64,000 nt of DNA from Acanthosepion esculentum (taxonomy: Eukaryota; Mollusca; Cephalopoda; Sepiida; Sepiidae), in the NCBI GenBank assembly GCA_964036315.1, contig OZ038507.1, forward strand, positions 62,229,388 to 62,293,387, written 5' to 3'. Both the position numbers and the translations under genes were made by a program. The stretch's first letter is position 1; every line of letters starts with the position of its first letter. The notes under the pieces are model-generated. The model was not told where the DNA came from, did not search any database, and was given only the letters and a program-made list of their open reading frames with translations. Below, in pieces: positions 1-10,939 of the stretch.

Positions 1-7
1 AAGAATG

Positions 8-98
8 GGGCACCCAGTGAGGGTCGAACTCATTATTTCAGTCGTAAATCGTTCTAGCGAGACAAGCTTGCTAACCATTGCACCACGTCAAGGTGTCC
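8..98 (-). repeat. tRNA-derived SINE head, family S2
   Basis: On the minus strand this reads as a tRNA-like unit. It has an acceptor-type 5' end, an A-box-like stretch (GTGCAATGGTTAGCAAGC), a B-box-like GAGTTCGACCC and a closing GGGTGCCCC that pairs with the 5' end. Better copies of the same family lie near 15.6 kb. The central part is too long for a normal tRNA, so I call a SINE head and not a tRNA gene. Confidence 0.7.
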
Positions 99-121
99 AA
101 AACTGCGTAAAGAGTGATAAA

Positions 122-520
122 TATGAAACGAGAAAGAAAGATAAAAAAAGAAAAAAGAAAGAAAGATAAAGAAAGAAAATAAGATAAAGAAAGAAAGAAA
201 GATAAAGAACGTAAGATAAAGAAAGAAAGAAAGAAAGAAAGGAAGAAAGGTAAAGAAAGAAAGAAGATAAAGAAAGAAAGAAAGAAGGAAGGAAGATAAA
301 GAAAGAAAATAAGAGAAAGAAAGAAGAAAGAAAGAGAAAGAAAGAACGAAACAATGAAAGAAAGAGAAAAAGAAAGAAGGAAAGTAAGAAAGAAGAAAGA
401 AAGAGAAAGAAAGAAAAAAAGAAAGAAAGAAGAAAGAAAGAAAGAAAGAAGAAAGAAAGAAAGAAAGAAGAAAGAAAGAAAGAAAGAAAGAAAGAAGAAA
501 GAAAGAACGAAAGGGAGGAA
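122..520. repeat. GAAA-rich low-complexity tract
   Basis: This is an almost pure purine strand of interrupted GAAA, GAAGAAA and GATAAAGAAA units. Reading frames through it give only Lys/Glu/Arg or Ser/Phe/Leu strings and are not genes. It is the same base class as the arrays near 2.0, 33-38 and 58-60 kb. Confidence 0.9.
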
Positions 521-559
521 AAGGTTTGTAAACTTGGTGATAGGTCCAAGTCATGTGTA

Positions 560-826
560 CTACACAAATTAATGGATGGTTTTATGTGCGCGCGTATGAA
601 TGGAATGAACGAAGCAGTCGGTTGGTCGAAGTCTACCGCAGACATGCTTACTAAATAAAAGACGCGACAAAAACAATAAAATGAAATTAGGTAATTTCAT
701 TGGACAATTTTACCGACTTACTTAAAACGTTTCTCTTAAAAACCCAGACCTAATTGTGAAGACAATAATCACCTCATGAAGTAAAGAAATCACCTGCTTA
801 AGCTTAACTTATTAAAAATGGTTGAT

Positions 827-858
<32 letters not shown>

Positions 859-1975
859 TTTAAATTGAAGCAGTCAAGTAGTTTCAAATGAATTTATGGA
901 TGAATATGATGCCATTGTTTTTTTAACTTTTACTGCATTTTCTGCGTATAAGATGCACGCTTTTGTTTATACAAATGAAAGCAAAAACAAAAAAAAGAAA
1001 AGGAAAAGTAATTGAAGTTCTGGGTTTTTTTTTTTAGTTTTTTTTTATTATTATTTTTTGTCTATACCAAAGTTCAAATGATAAAAAAATCCTCGGTCTC
1101 TCGTGTTTTGTACTTTTGTATAATAAGATGTAGTTCTCTAATTTATCACCCGGCGTGTTTTATTTATTTATTTTTTTTTTATAATGTATTCTTTTTTTTA
1201 AATTTTTATTTTTTTTATTCAGGAGTGCGTCTAATAAAAAAATAAAAGCGGAAAAAAAAAATAAATAAAAGCCGCTTGAAGCCAGTAGATTATCGCGTTA
1301 AATTTGTTGGTTAAGGCCATATATAGTTTTTACTCGCAGCATACAATAACATTCTTCTTGAAAAAATAAAAAAAAACCACACACACAATAAAAAAATACA
1401 TGTTTTCATGTAGGTATTTGATTTTTCCCTATACTTCTAAAATCATAACCGCTAAAGTGGAAATAAAATGACTATCAAGAAATTTACTACAAGGAGAAAA
1501 AAATCTCAGTTATTGAAGACAAAAGAACAAATAAATATGACGGAAAAATAAAAATAAAATTTATAAGCAAAATAAAAAGTAAAATAAAAATATTAAAAAA
1601 TATAACAAAAATATAAAAAATAAAAATAAAATTAAAAGTAAAATAAAAAGTAAAAAAGAATATAAAAAATAAAATTATAATAAAAATATAACAAAAATAT
1701 AAAAAATAAAAAGTAAAATAAAATGTAATAAAATTGTGTTTTTATTTTATTGGAATAACTAATATTTACCTTCTTTTTACAATAATTAATTGAGATGACT
1801 GGAATATGTTAATGTTTTAGGCATTTTAAAAATTTTGCAATTTTAAAAATTTATCTTTTCTTTCTTATATATACAAAGACATTTTTTTCAATTTTAATGG
1901 AAAAAATGATCTCAAAACTGGATGGGAAACTGATAGAAAAATGGCTAAAATTATTTTAATGACAATTATTTGGGA
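560..1975. other. AT-rich stretch without recognisable genes
   Basis: I see no coding or RNA gene here. It holds a short (AAT)n run near 831-856, T-rich runs near 1020-1210, and a long degenerate AAAAT/ATAAAA region near 1545-1735. Confidence 0.6.
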
Positions 1976-2460
1976 AGAAATAAAGGAAAGAAAGAAAGAA
2001 AGAAAGAAAGAAGGAAATAATGGAAGAAAGAAAGAAGCGAGAAAGAAAATAGGACAAAGAGGAAAGAAAGAAACAACCAAAAGAGAAACAATGAAAATGC
2101 AACACATTGAGGAAGGAATGAAGGAAAGAATGAATGAATGAAAGAAAGAAAGAAAATAAAGAAAGGAGAAATAACATAAGACAAAGACGATACAAACAAC
2201 CAAAAAAGAAACGGAAACGTAAAGACTAAAAAAAATGAAAGGGAGGAAGGAAGCAAGGAAGGAAGGAAGGAAAATTCAGAGTTCAAGTAAAACAAGAAAA
2301 GAAAGAAAGAAGGAAAGAAAAACTGAAATTTAAAATATTAGAAAGAAAGAAAGAAAGAAAGAAATGAGGTACGAAAACTGAGAACGAAAAGATGTTTTTT
2401 AAAAAAGAAATAAGAAGGAAAGAAAAACAAGAAGACAAAATATAAAAATATAAAAATAAT
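1975..2460. repeat. AAAG/GGAA-rich degenerate repeat
   Basis: This is an interrupted AAAG, GGAAG and GAATGAA purine tract, with occasional ACAA and AAAC breaks. No domain or motif is visible in any frame. Confidence 0.8.
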
Positions 2461-2732
2461 TACTGAATTACTTTAATTTCGCAATATGAAACTGGTAATA
2501 AAAATATCGTAAAAAGCCGATTAATAAGTCGAAGTAAAACTCAAAAATAAATTTCCCGAGAAGCAAAATCTAATATTCAGCATTACACCTGCTTCATCGT
2601 TCGATTTCGCTTTGTCCATTTGAAGAAATTTGAATAAAATTCTTATACGCACTTAAAATTTTGAGGCGAGTCCTTATCAAACCAAGTGTTGCTCGAATTA
2701 TTTATCGAGTTTTTATTGTTTTTGCTGCTACC

Positions 2733-2775
2733 ACAACTTTTCGGCTGATCCGTTCCACAGCTATCTTCAGGTGTC
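2733..2775 (-). ncRNA. degenerate hammerhead-like motif
   Basis: The minus strand shows CTGAAGA (fits CUGANGA), then a hairpin with a GCTG/CAGC stem, then GAAAAG. A GTG follows that can pair with a CAC just before the core. Two bases separate the core from the stem and stem III is poor, so activity is doubtful. It resembles the HR-B motifs near 20-25 kb. The DNA from here to the mariner at 3756 shows nothing else I recognise. Confidence 0.35.
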
Positions 2776-3755
2776 TAATCCGTATAGAAAGAGCAATATT
2801 TGATTTATTTATCTTTAACTAGCGACATAACTCCATAAAAAGTAGAAAATCGTAGAATTGAATAACCCGATAAGTTGTAGTAGTAGAAAAAGCAAGACAT
2901 ATGCATAAACAGCAACATAAACAAAATCAAAACACTTACAACCGCATCCAAAACTATTATGGAGATGATCAGAACACAAAATACCTACAACAATAATAAT
3001 TCTGAAGCAAATATATTCAAAATAAATTGCCAAAACTGTTCCAACTGTGGGGAAACTTGCAGAAATTTAAAAAAATCAACCTATCTATGAACATAAAAGG
3101 GATCTTATACACAATAATTTATCAAATGCATTAGTTATACATAGAAATAAATTCCAACGCAACTTTGATCTAAATGATGCCACACTTATTAAAAGAGAAA
3201 GTAACTTAGAAAATTCTCAAGATTGCTGCTATTGAATGTTATCAAATTATAAATCTGCGCCGCAGATTTTTTTCAAATATCTCCATTTCTGAAAGAATTA
3301 CTCCCTTCCCAAGCCAGAATGCATGACTAGAAAAAAATGTTAAAAAATGAAAAGAAAATGGTTAAATTCATTACCTCATGTTATTCAAAATATATAACAT
3401 GTAAATTAATCTCAAACTAAAATAATTTAAATACTAATTTGCATATTTAAAAAAAACTTAAAAAAACAACACTTATTCATTTTGTTCACTAGAGATTGAA
3501 TTGTATCACTTCATGTCCTCCATAACTTGCCTGACTTTTCAGTTAACCTGATGAATATTCATGAGCGTTCCATATATATTTTTGTTAATTCTATATATCT
3601 ATCTATCTATATGTATATTTTAGGAAAACATTTTTCGTGTTAGGACTTCATTGGACTAAAGGGAGATTTACGTTGATTACGTAATTACACATGCGCATGA
3701 AGGAGAGGAGACGCTGAAATTTTTAAATTTACACACATACACATATACATACATA

Positions 3756-4634
3756 CAGGGTGCGATGGATAAATTGTCGTCTAAATGACGCAAAGATGAA
3801 AATAACACTGACATATCATTTTAACAGATATATTCACTAAAATTACACAAAAAAAATCATGAAATATTAAAGAGTAAATTTATTCAAGAAAATCGCCACT
3901 GGCTTCAACTACGGTCTCCAGAAGAACTCGGAATCTCCTGCAACTCTTCTGAACGGTCTCTTTGTTTAAGTTGGTGAAGGCTGTCATAATCCTTGCCTTC
4001 CGTTCATCTTTGGTTATACAAGGAGTTTTGTTGGTCTCCCGCTTAACAGCGCCCCACACATAGTAATCAAGGGGATTGCAGTCTGAGGAGTTAGATAGCC
4101 AAGTGTAATGGGTAGTGTGGTGGCAGAAATTTTCTGACAGCCATGGCTGGCTTCCCCTGTTAGTGTGCCATGGTGCAGAGTCCTGTTGTCAGACATAGGG
4201 TCTTCCAGCGGCCGCTCTCTTGACCTAGGGCAGCACTACCTCCTCAAAGCCCTTGATGTAGGCCTCCGTGTTAGGTCTGAGGCCCTATGGGAAGATGAAT
4301 AAAGGCATAACGCCACCAACACTAGTAACCACTCTAAACAACTTCGTAATCACCATTAGACTCACCCAAATCTTTCCAAATCCTCTGCCCTGTCCTCAAA
4401 TTGACACCCAAACTCTCTGAAATGTTCATATTACAGCTTCCGGGGCGAATGCCAAGCAACATAGCATGACATTTTCAAATTTCTGGAGGAGTGAATTGTG
4501 TCATGGAGTTCTTTTTATCCCAGGCGGTACCTAACTGACCCTACTATTCTGTGCAGTCGACAAAATAAAAACAAACAACGCGCATGCTCGAAATTAAAAG
4601 TATAAAATGGCGCCAATTTACCCATCGCTCCCTG
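3756..4634 (-). mobile_element. mariner-type transposon, internally deleted
   Basis: The left end CAGGGTGCGATGGATAAATTG and the right end (complement CAGGGAGCGATGGGTAAATTG) are matching terminal inverted repeats, and the left end follows TA. At about 880 bp it is shorter than a typical 1.3-kb mariner. It carries a broken minus-strand transposase, annotated separately. The right end runs directly into a TG/TA microsatellite. Confidence 0.8.
3880..4560 (-). pseudogene. mariner transposase remnant
   Basis: Read on the minus strand, the C-terminal part contains NPLDYYVWGAVKRETN (about 4035-4080). This matches the mariner D-P-L-D-Y/F-x-x-W block around the third catalytic acidic residue. The helical tail then runs to LLETVVEASGDFLE and a stop at about 3880. 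Upstream sequence is interrupted by stops and frame changes, and the N-terminal DNA-binding region is not recognisable. The element cannot encode an active transposase. Confidence 0.7.
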
Positions 4635-4648
4635 TGTGTGTGTGTGTG

Positions 4649-4698
<50 letters not shown>

Positions 4699-4777
4699 GC
4701 ATACAAACACAAAAAATTGTACGTATGTATAAATATATTTCTTCCACGGGTGTTATAAATACAGTGTTCAATATTAT

Positions 4778-4839
<62 letters not shown>

Positions 4840-4842
4840 AGA
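4634..4842. repeat. (TG)n(TA)n and (CA)n(TA)n microsatellites
   Basis: A TG run passes into a TA run at 4634-4694. After about 75 bp a CA run passes into a TA run at 4772-4838. Confidence 0.95.
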
Positions 4843-4866
4843 ATTGGACATTGTCCGACAATTTAT

Positions 4867-4964
4867 TTAAAGACATTTATATTATGTTTAACGTTCTTTT
4901 TATAGAGCATTTGCTTAAATACTTGTATCTATAAAAAGAACGTTAAACATAATATAAATGTCTT

Positions 4965-4967
<3 letters not shown>
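4867..4967. repeat. 39-bp perfect inverted repeat (hairpin)
   Basis: Arms at about 4867-4906 and 4928-4967 are perfect complements around TTTATATTATGTTTAACGTT, with a loop of about 21 bases. The right arm abuts an 80-bp TA tract. No transposon ends or coding content are visible. Confidence 0.85.

Positions 4968-5050
<83 letters not shown>
4968..5050. repeat. (TA)n microsatellite
   Basis: About 40 uninterrupted TA units. A second TA tract follows at about 5203-5244. Confidence 0.95.
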
Positions 5051-5052
<2 letters not shown>

Positions 5053-5199
5053 GATAAAGGTATTCAGCTTAATATTACTAGACATATTAAAACGCGCGAA
5101 GCAACCGGTTTCGCTCCCGCTCATCATGCTTGCAACATTTAAAAAACAGAAAATGTACACTAAAAAGAATTGTGTCGGAAAAAAAAAAAAAAATATCTT

Positions 5200-5247
<48 letters not shown>

Positions 5248-5262
5248 TGAATATACATAATA

Positions 5263-5366
5263 TCCAAGGTCGATATCACGACTCAGTGTTTCATGCAGTT
5301 GAAATGTTTGAACCTGAAGATTGCACCTACCGCATGAAACTCCGAATCGTGCTATCGACGTTGGAT
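5263..5366. repeat. imperfect inverted repeat at a PLE edge
   Basis: The left arm (AAGGTCGATATCACGACTC) and the right arm (GAATCGTGCTATCGACGTT) pair with a few mismatches. CTGAAGA and GAAAC occur in the inner part, as in hammerhead-like PLE leaders, but the flanking stems are poor. Its position just upstream of PLE reverse-transcriptase remains supports a PLE leader origin. Confidence 0.45.
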
Positions 5367-5409
5367 ATTATATATTATATATTACACGAAACTAAAACAC
5401 AATAAAAAC

Positions 5410-6290
5410 ATCAGCATTCGGAAAATCCAACACATATTCTATCCTCGGTCTTGACTACAATAAAAAAAATAAAGACAAATTTAAAAAAAAAAGAAACAAA
5501 AACGCCATCGGCCTCCACAAGACACAGATCAATAAACTGATTAATGCTAACGACGCAGAGATCGTATCCCCCAAACGTCACAAAATTTTGGGTGTGTATT
5601 ACCCTGGTTACCTATACTGGAATGTAAAAGCACACAAACCTAATGTCCCATAATCTCACAATTACCAACCTTCGTATATCAATTAGCAAAGACTCTTAAA
5701 CCATCTGACACTAACATACTCACCTAGTAAGTATAGCATTGACCTCCTTGATATATAACAGTCTAATGAACCCAATAACAGCATCCTAGCCTCGTTAAAT
5801 ATTGAAAGCTTATTCAGTAATGTCTCAGTCAAAGATACAATACACATTGTCTCACATAACGTATAAATCACCTCTTGTTCCCACCTCCTAAAATTATACC
5901 AAATATTCTGCCTAAACTTCTATCTTTCATGACACAAGTACTTTTTACAACGAATATAGCAACGTTTACGCACAAACTGAAGGCGCAACGATGGGTTCGT
6001 CTCTCGGACCTACTCTATGTAACTTCTAAATGAAACATGTAGAAAACAAAGTTTTCAATAATTCTGCTAAGCCCCAACATATATGTCCGTTATATCGACA
6101 TCTTCATATTAGCAAAACAAACTGAGAATATACTCCTTTCTACACTTTTCATAAAAACTCAATATTAATAATAAAATCCCTTTCCTTGACGTCTTAGTCG
6201 ATGCCAACAGCCGTAACTTTACCACCTCTCTTTATATATAAAAAAAAAAAAAAAACGAACAGAAATACGTGCCTACTCAACTACAAAAGT
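5410..6290 (+). pseudogene. Penelope-like element reverse transcriptase remnant
   Basis: Plus-strand frames contain several PLE RT blocks in the right order, separated by stops and frameshifts. These are HKILGVYYPGYLYWNVKAHK (RT1-like entry block), NNSILASLNIESLFSNVSV (motif A region), QTEGATMGSSLGPTLCNF (motif B region), and IPFLDVLVDANSRNFTTS (post-palm strand before the YRKPT-type block). The YxDD region is present as YRHLHI and is damaged. The remnant is interrupted by a SINE immediately downstream. Confidence 0.75.
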
Positions 6291-6299
6291 GAATATTCT

Positions 6300-6575
6300 T
6301 AGTCAGTCAGTTATGTGCCATGCGTGATACACGCTTAGGCGATCATGTATCTTTCGATACATGACTGACGAGGCAGATTGTTTCCCGTAGTAGGTTGTCA
6401 TTTCTTTCTGCGGTCGATCAGTTGTTTTCTAACGCTATAGAATCCGATCTGTCTTGCTATTCATCCATAGCTTTGAAAAGGATTCATACTTTTCCCAAGG
6501 GTCTTAGCACGTAAGTAATGGATTCGAGCGGAATTCGAACTCGGCTCTCCGATTCCTCAATCCGAGAGCTGTTAT
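6300..6575 (-). mobile_element. tRNA-derived SINE, family S1, inside the PLE
   Basis: The minus strand reads tRNA-like head (GAGAGCCGAGTTCGAATTCC, box B), then the body with AAGGTATGAATCC, CTATGG and ATGGCAACCTA blocks, and the tail GTGCCATGCGTG/ATAACTGACTGA. The same order is seen in copies near 27.8, 32.9 and 45.8 kb. PLE-like coding sequence resumes on the far side, so the SINE inserted into the PLE. Confidence 0.85.
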
Positions 6576-7085
6576 AAAAATATGATTTACAGGGCCGTTA
6601 GTTGGACGCATTATTCTATAAGAAATTATGCAACATTTAACAAACTCTCATCAACAATAACTTCCCTAACCACGTCGTCAATAAACAAATAAAATTAGGC
6701 GAAACTTAGAAAAAAATGACGCAAGACCCCGCCCTGATATAAAAAAAGAAAGAAAAAGAAAACACCATTAACTTAGTCTATCGTAACCAGATGCATCCAA
6801 ATTATAAATATATAATAACCAGGATGAAAAAGCAATTAAAATGTAATTAGTTGATAAATATCGCTCAACGATCTTAAAAAAAAAACACTAAAGATTTATC
6901 ATCTACTATAAGAAGCTTAAAACATCGAATCATTACCGTTATTCATAACTACGTCTAATCACTACCAACAACACGGGATCTAAAAAATCCCCCGATGTAA
7001 AAAAAATAATGTGTAGGAATTCTTTCGGGAGATTGTATCTCCAATATTAATAGTAAAAAAAACAAAAACAGTATTAAATTCTTAT
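6576..7085 (+). pseudogene. PLE remnant downstream of the SINE
   Basis: Fragments such as RAVSWTHYSIRNYATFNKL resemble the thumb/connector of PLE proteins, continuing the RT before the SINE. Decay increases rightwards, with poly-A runs and many stops. Assignment beyond about 6720 is positional only. Confidence 0.45.
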
Positions 7086-7089
7086 ATCA

Positions 7090-7560
7090 GGTATACATGC
7101 AAAACATTTTCTCGTATGTTGACCTGCCACATGTTGAAACACAGTGCAATCCGTGCACACATCGACCAGTACATGAGAACAACGAAAATACAACTATCAA
7201 TATAAGACAAATATTAGTGGATAATACCAAAATATTCTACAGCACCCAAATACAAGGAAAGACTCAAAAGCATAGAAGCTATTATTATGCAAAGTACCCC
7301 CACAACATTCAATAAAATATCATCACACTCTCCTGCATTGACCTGTCACCTGTCGAAACATTGTGCAATCCATGCACCCATCGACCAGCACTTCATGAAC
7401 GACCAAAGTACAACTATCAACATAAGACAAATATTAGTGGATAACACCAAAATACACTACAGCGCCCAATGTAAGGAACGACTCAAAAGCCGAGAAGCTA
7501 TTGTTATACAAAATGAACAGCCCACAATAAACAAAATATATTTCATCAGAGAAGACAGTA
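7090..7560 (+). pseudogene. PLE GIY-YIG-type C-terminus, duplicated in tandem
   Basis: Two successive copies (about 7110-7275 and 7330-7530) share the block TTINIRQILVDNTKI. Copy 2 continues with ERLKSREAIVIQNEQPTINK. This matches the C-terminal pattern of PLE GIY-YIG endonuclease regions: His-rich loop, then RL-x-x-x-EA-x-x-I, then P-x-x-N. The canonical GIY and YIG residues are not preserved. The second copy overlaps the end of the first by frame shift, indicating a roughly 220-bp tandem duplication. Confidence 0.6.
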
Positions 7561-7604
7561 TCTTGAATGTATGTGATATATTTAATATGCGCATCTCTGG
7601 GTCG

Positions 7605-8163
7605 TGCCAGAAAGTTCTCGTCTGAGTCCATCTCTCAAATCTATAAATAACCCATCCGTCCTTGCATGGAATATTGCTGTCATACATGGTCTGGTGCCCC
7701 CGCTGTAAGTCTCGAGGTCCTCGACAAAATCCGGAGACGGATATGCAATGTGATAGGTCCTGATCTGGCATCTTGTCTACAGTCGATTTCTCACAGACGT
7801 GCCGTGGCTTCCCTCTGTCTTTTTTACAAGTATTTTCACTGCAACTGGCCCGACGAGTTGCTTTCTCTGGTTCCCAGACTGAATGAAATTAAGCGAGCTA
7901 CTAGGTTGGCATCTCAGTCCCACCTTTTCACTGTCAAAACGGTTAAATGTAACCGTCTCTTCTACTCAAACAGCTTCTTCTCTCGCACTTCCCATCTGTG
8001 GAACTCCCTTACCCTTGCTTGCTTCCTTGATAACTATAATCTTCAAATATTCAAGTGTAATGACAATCGACATCTTCTGATACCTTGATCTTCTTCCCCG
8101 TCCTTCTCTTTATCCTCTCCCCAAACACGCCTCTTTACTCTTGTTCTCTACTCTTTGTAACCC

Positions 8164-8215
<52 letters not shown>

Positions 8216-8216
8216 C
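7605..8216 (+). mobile_element. LINE 3' end (CR1/jockey-like) with TA tail
   Basis: An open C-terminal reading frame (7666-8088) contains CMEYCCHTWSGAPAVSLEVL, then DKIRRRICNVIGPDLAS, SHRRAVASLCLFYKYF and HLWNSL. This is the common C-terminal tail after the RT domain of CR1/jockey-like LINEs. It ends with a stop, a C/T-rich 3' UTR and a 45-bp TA tract. The RT core is missing, so this is a 5'-truncated copy. The same family recurs near 15.4, 22.7, 49.5, 54.8, 61.1 and 61.8 kb. Confidence 0.8.
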
Positions 8217-8700
8217 TGATTTAAAAATATGGTTTTCATCTACACAGGAATTACCATGTTTCAAAAACAGAAACTAAAAACTTCAATTTCAATTATATAA
8301 TTAAATCAAAAGCATTAGTTATGTTTCATCTTCAAGCGAATTTTGGAATAACTTATTTTGATATTTACTGAGTTTTAATAGCATATACATTCATAATTTT
8401 TGTTTCCAAGGATACAGAGAAATCCAATCATTTTGACAATGGTAAGGGTAGGGGGTTCAATTTTTTTAACGAATTTTGACATCCTTTCAAAGCATGTCGT
8501 CTGTTTTTGTTTTTTGTTTTTTTATCTACAGCAAAAAGTTTTTTGGCATTTTATTCGTTGAATTCGTGCTTGTATACATACAGATTCTTTCTAAAAGGCG
8601 TGTTTGGATATACGTTGTATTTAACTACGATTTTAAAATATTATTTTATTATTTACTTTTAATTACTAATAGATTATATATCTTACTGTTCTTTTTTTTT
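8217..8700. other. AT-rich unique-looking DNA
   Basis: I see no gene, repeat family or RNA structure. Reading frames here lack recognisable motifs. Confidence 0.4.
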
Positions 8701-9133
<433 letters not shown>

Positions 9134-9253
9134 TACAATTGGAATTAAGATGCCATTAGTTAATAAGTTTGTGAGTCAGTTTTAACATTTAATATTTCAA
9201 ATTCTATATTGTGTTAATGGACTCGCTTGGATTATACCAACAGATTACTACCT

Positions 9254-9255
9254 GC

Positions 9256-9325
<70 letters not shown>
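9254..9325. repeat. (TA)n microsatellite
   Basis: This TA tract directly flanks the left end of a mariner remnant, so the TA target site may be part of the tract. Confidence 0.95.
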
Positions 9326-9330
<5 letters not shown>

Positions 9331-9685
9331 GACCCAAAAAAACGGGATTTTTTGAAGTGCGTATTGCCAGACACGAGCAAGTGGCAAGACTGCGAGACAG
9401 TGACCTTGAGCAAGTAAACATTTCGACATTTTAGTAACGAGAATGAAATTCACAGTATCCCAGCTGAGATGTTGCAGCAGTCAATGAGGAATCTCAACAG
9501 CAGATTTCAAGAATGCATTCGTACAGGAGGACGCCATCTGCAGGACATAATTTTTAAAAAATGAAAATTTCATCATTGTTTCTTAAATGGCATGTTTTAA
9601 GGTTTCAATTACTATGAATGAAATATTATTCTTCCAACACTCTTGGTTTTATTGGATTGTTAAAAAGTTCGCGTTTTTTGTGGTC

Positions 9686-9690
<5 letters not shown>
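9326..9690 (+). mobile_element. short mariner derivative with matching ends
   Basis: The left end AGGGTGACCCAAAAAAACGG and the right end (complement AGGGTGACCACAAAAAACGC) are terminal inverted repeats. The interior retains the transposase C-terminus on the plus strand, with MRNLNSRFQECIRTGGRHL near 9487-9545, then a stop. The rest of the transposase is deleted. TA microsatellites lie on both sides, which fits TA-targeted insertion. Confidence 0.75.

Positions 9691-9760
<70 letters not shown>
9690..9760. repeat. (TA)n microsatellite
   Basis: About 35 TA units between the mariner right end and a hairpin. Confidence 0.95.
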
Positions 9761-9764
<4 letters not shown>

Positions 9765-9875
9765 GTGTATTTGGGTAGCAATCCCTCTTCATTCAAGTTT
9801 GATTTAAGATTAAGCTTGTCAGTAGTGTTTAATCAAATTTGTATAAAAGTGCGATTGCTGACCAAATACACAATT
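9761..9875. repeat. spaced inverted repeat
   Basis: AATTGTGTATTTGGGTAGCA near 9761 is mirrored by TGCTGACCAAATACACAATT ending near 9875, with about 70 bp between. No coding content is visible. Confidence 0.7.
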
Positions 9876-9994
9876 ATTAAATTACATGACCCAGCAGCCA
9901 ATAAGGAAAGTAATACTACAACAAATTAACTAAAAACTTAATCGTAATTCCTTTTCAGTTTTCTTTAATGAAACTTGAACGAATATATACATCC

Positions 9995-9995
<1 letters not shown>

Positions 9996-10068
<73 letters not shown>

Positions 10069-10072
10069 GTAT
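9996..10072. repeat. (TA)n microsatellite
   Basis: A TA run with ACATAT and TGTATA breaks at its right end. Confidence 0.95.
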
Positions 10073-10159
10073 ATAGACAGATATAGACGGACATACTTGC
10101 GGAGGTGTTGAGGCCTCACACTTATACTTACACCAATACTATTATACACACTTACACAC

Positions 10160-10450
10160 ATCATACTCACTCACTCCCTAAGAACCAAATAGCCCACAAA
10201 CTTAACAGAGACACATCCTCTTTCCAGGAACCAATAAAACTGTCAAAATGACCAAGGGAATTCACAGAAGCATGAATCCATCCAGCTCTTATCTTAAATA
10301 ACAACTTAAAAGAGTCTGTTTGATCAACACAATGACTGACCAAAATTCATGTTAAAAATAAAAAAAACGAATGAAAACTACAGACAAATGTTCATTTTCT
10401 CCATCAAGACATTCATTTCTGTAGTTCAGTGCTACTAATAAGCAGAATAT
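10160..10450. other. unassigned AT-rich DNA
   Basis: I recognise no feature until the hammerhead-like motif at 10453. Confidence 0.4.
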
Positions 10451-10452
10451 TT

Positions 10453-10497
10453 TTTCTTCTGATGATGGCCATGTTGGCCGAAACTAGTCGAGGAATC
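10453..10497 (+). ncRNA. hammerhead ribozyme-like motif, minimal type I form
   Basis: The order is CTGATGA (10459-10465), one extra T, a GGCC/GGCC stem II with an ATGTT loop, GAAA (10480-10483), then ACTAGT-C. ACTAGT is self-complementary and could form a very short stem III or pair between two molecules. C10489 is the expected cleavage-site base. Stem I can form between TTTCTT before the core and GAGGAA after the site, with two G-U pairs. Minimal type I hammerheads are known from PLEs. The extra base after the core is non-canonical. Confidence 0.5.
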
Positions 10498-10499
10498 TA

Positions 10500-10939
10500 A
10501 CTGAAATAATAAAAACGAAAAAATATTAATATACTGATTCCAGAATGGTATGATTTATTAAGCTACAACCTCTAGGAGTAAAGTTAAAAACACTGACAAT
10601 TTTGAGACACTGAAATTTGGGAACAGTAATTTTTTTTATTTGAACATGAGCTATTGAAAGTTAGAGAGTTGAGAGTTGTGTCCCTTTAATTGTTTTTATC
10701 CTTATAAGCCAAGATGGCGGAATTCTAAAACAATCGCAGTTATGAAATTTGGGAATCCAAAATTGCAGGATTGCAGGAATGTTTTTAGATTTGCTCACGG
10801 AGTCGGCCTGATTCCAAAATGGTATGACGGACAATTTTCTTCTTTTTTTTTTTCAGTTTCACTTTGATGACATGTCAACACATTGAATTTGGCCTTTAAC
10901 AGCTTTACAAATAGAACTGCTTTTTTTTTTAAAGAAAAA
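10500..10939. other. unassigned AT-rich DNA
   Basis: No gene or repeat family is recognised. A T-rich run lies near 10838-10855. Confidence 0.4.
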
